Assembly: GCA_902775135.1 (NCBI GenBank)
Contig: CACYKY010000001.1
Span: 62,001 to 126,000 of the forward strand
DNA: 64,000 nt
Direction: 5' to 3'
DNA from: an uncultured Bacteroidota bacterium
GTDB taxonomy: Bacteria > Bacteroidota > Bacteroidia > Bacteroidales > P3
Shown here: positions 62,792 through 64,000 of the stretch, piece after piece
Numbering within the stretch: the stretch's first letter is position 1
Layout: every line of letters starts with the position of its first letter
Position numbers and translations under genes: made by a program
The notes under the pieces: generated by a model
Database searches by the model: none
What the model saw: the letters and a program-made list of their open reading frames with translations, nothing else
Told to the model about the DNA's origin: nothing

Positions 62792-63295
62792 ATGGCACTA
62801 ATCAAATCATACAAAGGCAAGTCGCCCCGATGGGGCAAGGACTGCTATTTCAGCGAGAACGCCACGCTGGTGGGCGATGTGACGCTGGGCAACCAATGCT
62901 CGGTGTGGTTCAACGCTGTGGTGCGTGGCGATGTGGCCCCCATCACCATTGGCGACCGCACCAACGTGCAGGACGGATCCTGCATCCATGTGACGCACGA
63001 CATAGGTCCCACGCATATCGGCAGCGATGTCACCATTGGCCACAATGTCACCCTTCATGCCTGCATCATCCGCGACGGTGCCCTCATCGGTATGGGCGCC
63101 ACCGTCCTTGACGACAGCGTGGTAGGGGAGGGCTCCATAGTGGCTGCCGGCGCCTTGGTGCTGCAGGGCACCCAGATACCCCCTCACGAGATCTGGGGCG
63201 GCGTCCCCGCCAAGTACATCAAGCCCACACGTCCCGGCCAGACGGATAACGCGGCGCACTATGTGGAGTACGCCAAAGAATATATGAATGAATAG
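62792..63295 (+). CDS. Gamma-class carbonic anhydrase-like protein
   Basis: A 167-residue left-handed beta-helix protein. ATG 62792 begins ALIKSYKGKSPRWGKDCYFS (an upstream ATG at 62762 overlaps the 55-residue ORF and is less likely). Hexapeptide repeats include VGDVTLGNQCSVWFNAVVRG, and three His in VTHDIGPTHIGSDVTIGHNV fit the metal-binding triad. The C-terminus GVPAKYIKPTRPGQ is typical. Family members act as carbonic anhydrases or acyl-group enzymes; the activity here is not certain. Confidence 0.9.
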   Translation: MALIKSYKGKSPRWGKDCYFSENATLVGDVTLGNQCSVWFNAVVRGDVAPITIGDRTNVQDGSCIHVTHDIGPTHIGSDVTIGHNVTLHACIIRDGALIGMGATVLDDSVVGEGSIVAAGALVLQGTQIPPHEIWGGVPAKYIKPTRPGQTDNAAHYVEYAKEYMNE

Positions 63296-63377
63296 TAGCT
63301 GGAACGCCCCCTGCCGTTCGCGGTTTCCGTAACTCGTTGTGCCTCATATGGAAAAGAAGCCTCATCATCCCTACTAT

Positions 63378-63525
63378 GCGTTCCGTTCCGGTTGTTCCAA
63401 TTAAAAATAAGGTATACCCAATTTCCTTCTTTTCTTATATAATTAATTAATAATTAATAATATATATAAGAATAAAGAAAACGGATACCCCTCAAAAAAC
63501 AACCGGAACAACCGGAACGGAACGC
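63378..63525. repeat. Perfect 21-bp inverted repeat around an AT-rich core, locus 2
   Basis: Arms at 63378-63398 and 63505-63525 are exact reverse complements (the left arm starts GCGTTCCGTTCC, the right ends GGAACGGAACGC). Within the 106-bp centre lies a second dyad, TTCTTATATA (63432-63441) with TATATAAGAA (63463-63472). The whole is 148 bp, the same span as the first to last base of the arms at 26115-26262. Confidence 0.88.
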
Positions 63526-63960
63526 TTAATAACCGGTTGGTTTTATCCTAAAAAGCAATTAATCAGCATAATATATTAATTCCTTACCCCTTCATCATCT
63601 TTTAACCAACCATAAAAACCATCAAAAAGTTATCATTTTCTCCTCTAAAAAGCCACAAAAAACTCTCCAAACTGCTCCTCGCCCCCTCCTTCAGCCACCC
63701 AAACCGCCCTTCTCCCGCACAAACCCTCGTCGCCGAAATCATCACTCCACACCCCTTTGGAAGCCAATTTGCTCCCAAATACCCATCCTTTTGGCCAAAT
63801 TCAACTTCGTTAGCGTTATTGGTGATTATATTTAAGGTAACTTCTATTAATTGCCCGTAGGGCATTTCTTTCAATAGCAAATATCTAATTATCAACAATT
63901 ATACCCCATAGGGGTTTTCTTTTAAGCGTAGTTTATAGAACATCCTTTAACTCACCTATG

Positions 63961-64000
63961 AACTCCGTATCAAGTCCGAGTCAACTCCGACTCAACTCCG
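63961..64000 (+). repeat. 11-bp tandem array, start of locus 2 copy
   Basis: Units AACTCCGTATC, AAGTCCGAGTC, AACTCCGACTC and a truncated fourth. The first unit is identical to the first unit of the array at 26710. The array continues beyond the window. Confidence 0.85.

Larger units (their letters stand above)
63296..64000. other. Repeat-rich non-coding region at the window end
   Basis: No convincing gene. It contains a 21-bp perfect inverted repeat around an AT-rich core, a C/T-rich stretch (about 63590-63790), two short hairpins with 5-bp stems (TGCCCGTAGGGCA at 63852-63864 and ACCCCATAGGGGT at 63903-63915), and the beginning of an 11-bp tandem array that continues past the window end. Confidence 0.8.

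Noticed and set aside
63602..63898. A 98-residue minus-strand ORF at the window end
   Set aside because: It is opposite a C/T-rich intergenic stretch, carries no recognised domain, and part of it is encoded by a short hairpin repeat (TGCCCGTAGGGCA). It is more likely a chance frame, though not excluded.

Overview
The window looks like Bacteroidales (phylum Bacteroidota) chromosome, probably from an anaerobic gut- or rumen-type organism. Support: upstream boxes of the Bacteroidota form TAnnTTTG; few Shine-Dalgarno sequences (corA is a striking exception); a type IX secretion (T9SS) gene porQ plus a cargo protein with a type A sorting domain; single-gene eukaryote-type glycyl-tRNA synthetase; paired ExbD genes; DUF3127, Porin_10 and GIN-domain proteins; and lysine-fermentation genes (kamA, and the 3,5-diaminohexanoate dehydrogenase gene kdd). 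Species assignment is not possible from the sequence alone.

Layout. 1-7.7 kb (+): end of a DUF2156 gene, a GNAT gene, yggS, a YitT protein, rpe, rlmI, folE, a LolA-like carrier, tsaB and an isolated DppB-type permease. 7.7-17.2 kb (mixed): glycosyltransferase, TonB-like protein, kdd, a lipoprotein, an unknown membrane protein, tcdA, kamA, porQ, lplA, patatin. 17.3-23 kb (-): glyS, a lone sensor kinase behind an FtsX/LolC-type permease, tpiA, plus a small XRE regulator (+). 23.1-27.1 kb: a secreted-protein gene split by an in-frame TAG, a T9SS cargo gene, and 1.1 kb of repeat-rich non-coding DNA. 27.1-35 kb (+): serC-serA, an ATP-grasp-like gene, mntP, then an ECF sigma / anti-sigma / two paralogous GIN-plus-barrel proteins unit. 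35.1-61.2 kb (almost all -): cls, a small protein, HAD phosphatase, BASS-like transporter, purine nucleoside phosphorylase, bifunctional nuclease, rdgB, Porin_10 porin, trxB, a flippase-like membrane protein, panD, folate cyclo-ligase, DUF3127; corA (+); an ExbB/ExbD/ExbD energy module; prenyl synthase, TPR, valS, rhomboid, mutL, a thioredoxin-fold protein and an outer-membrane barrel. 61.2-63.3 kb (+): glyA, a 55-residue membrane protein, gamma-carbonic anhydrase. 63.3-64 kb: a second repeat-rich non-coding region.

Functional links. SerC, SerA and GlyA supply serine, glycine and one-carbon units, and the folate cyclo-ligase and FolE sit in neighbouring folate/pterin metabolism. KamA and Kdd catalyse two steps of lysine fermentation but are separated by unrelated genes. 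PorQ and the sorting-domain protein belong to T9SS. ExbB/ExbD and the TonB-like protein are candidates for energising outer-membrane transport.

The least explained parts are non-coding: (i) two loci about 37 kb apart with the same order of parts, an inverted repeat around an AT-rich core followed by 11-bp tandem repeats starting with the same unit; (ii) tandem repeats of many unrelated sequences that keep a 7-bp period, two of them inside genes; (iii) a spaced motif upstream of three unrelated minus-strand genes; (iv) a dyad with two mutually exclusive foldings behind tpiA; and (v) a 29-codon remnant of a T9SS sorting domain. No rRNA, tRNA, CRISPR array or intact insertion sequence was recognised.
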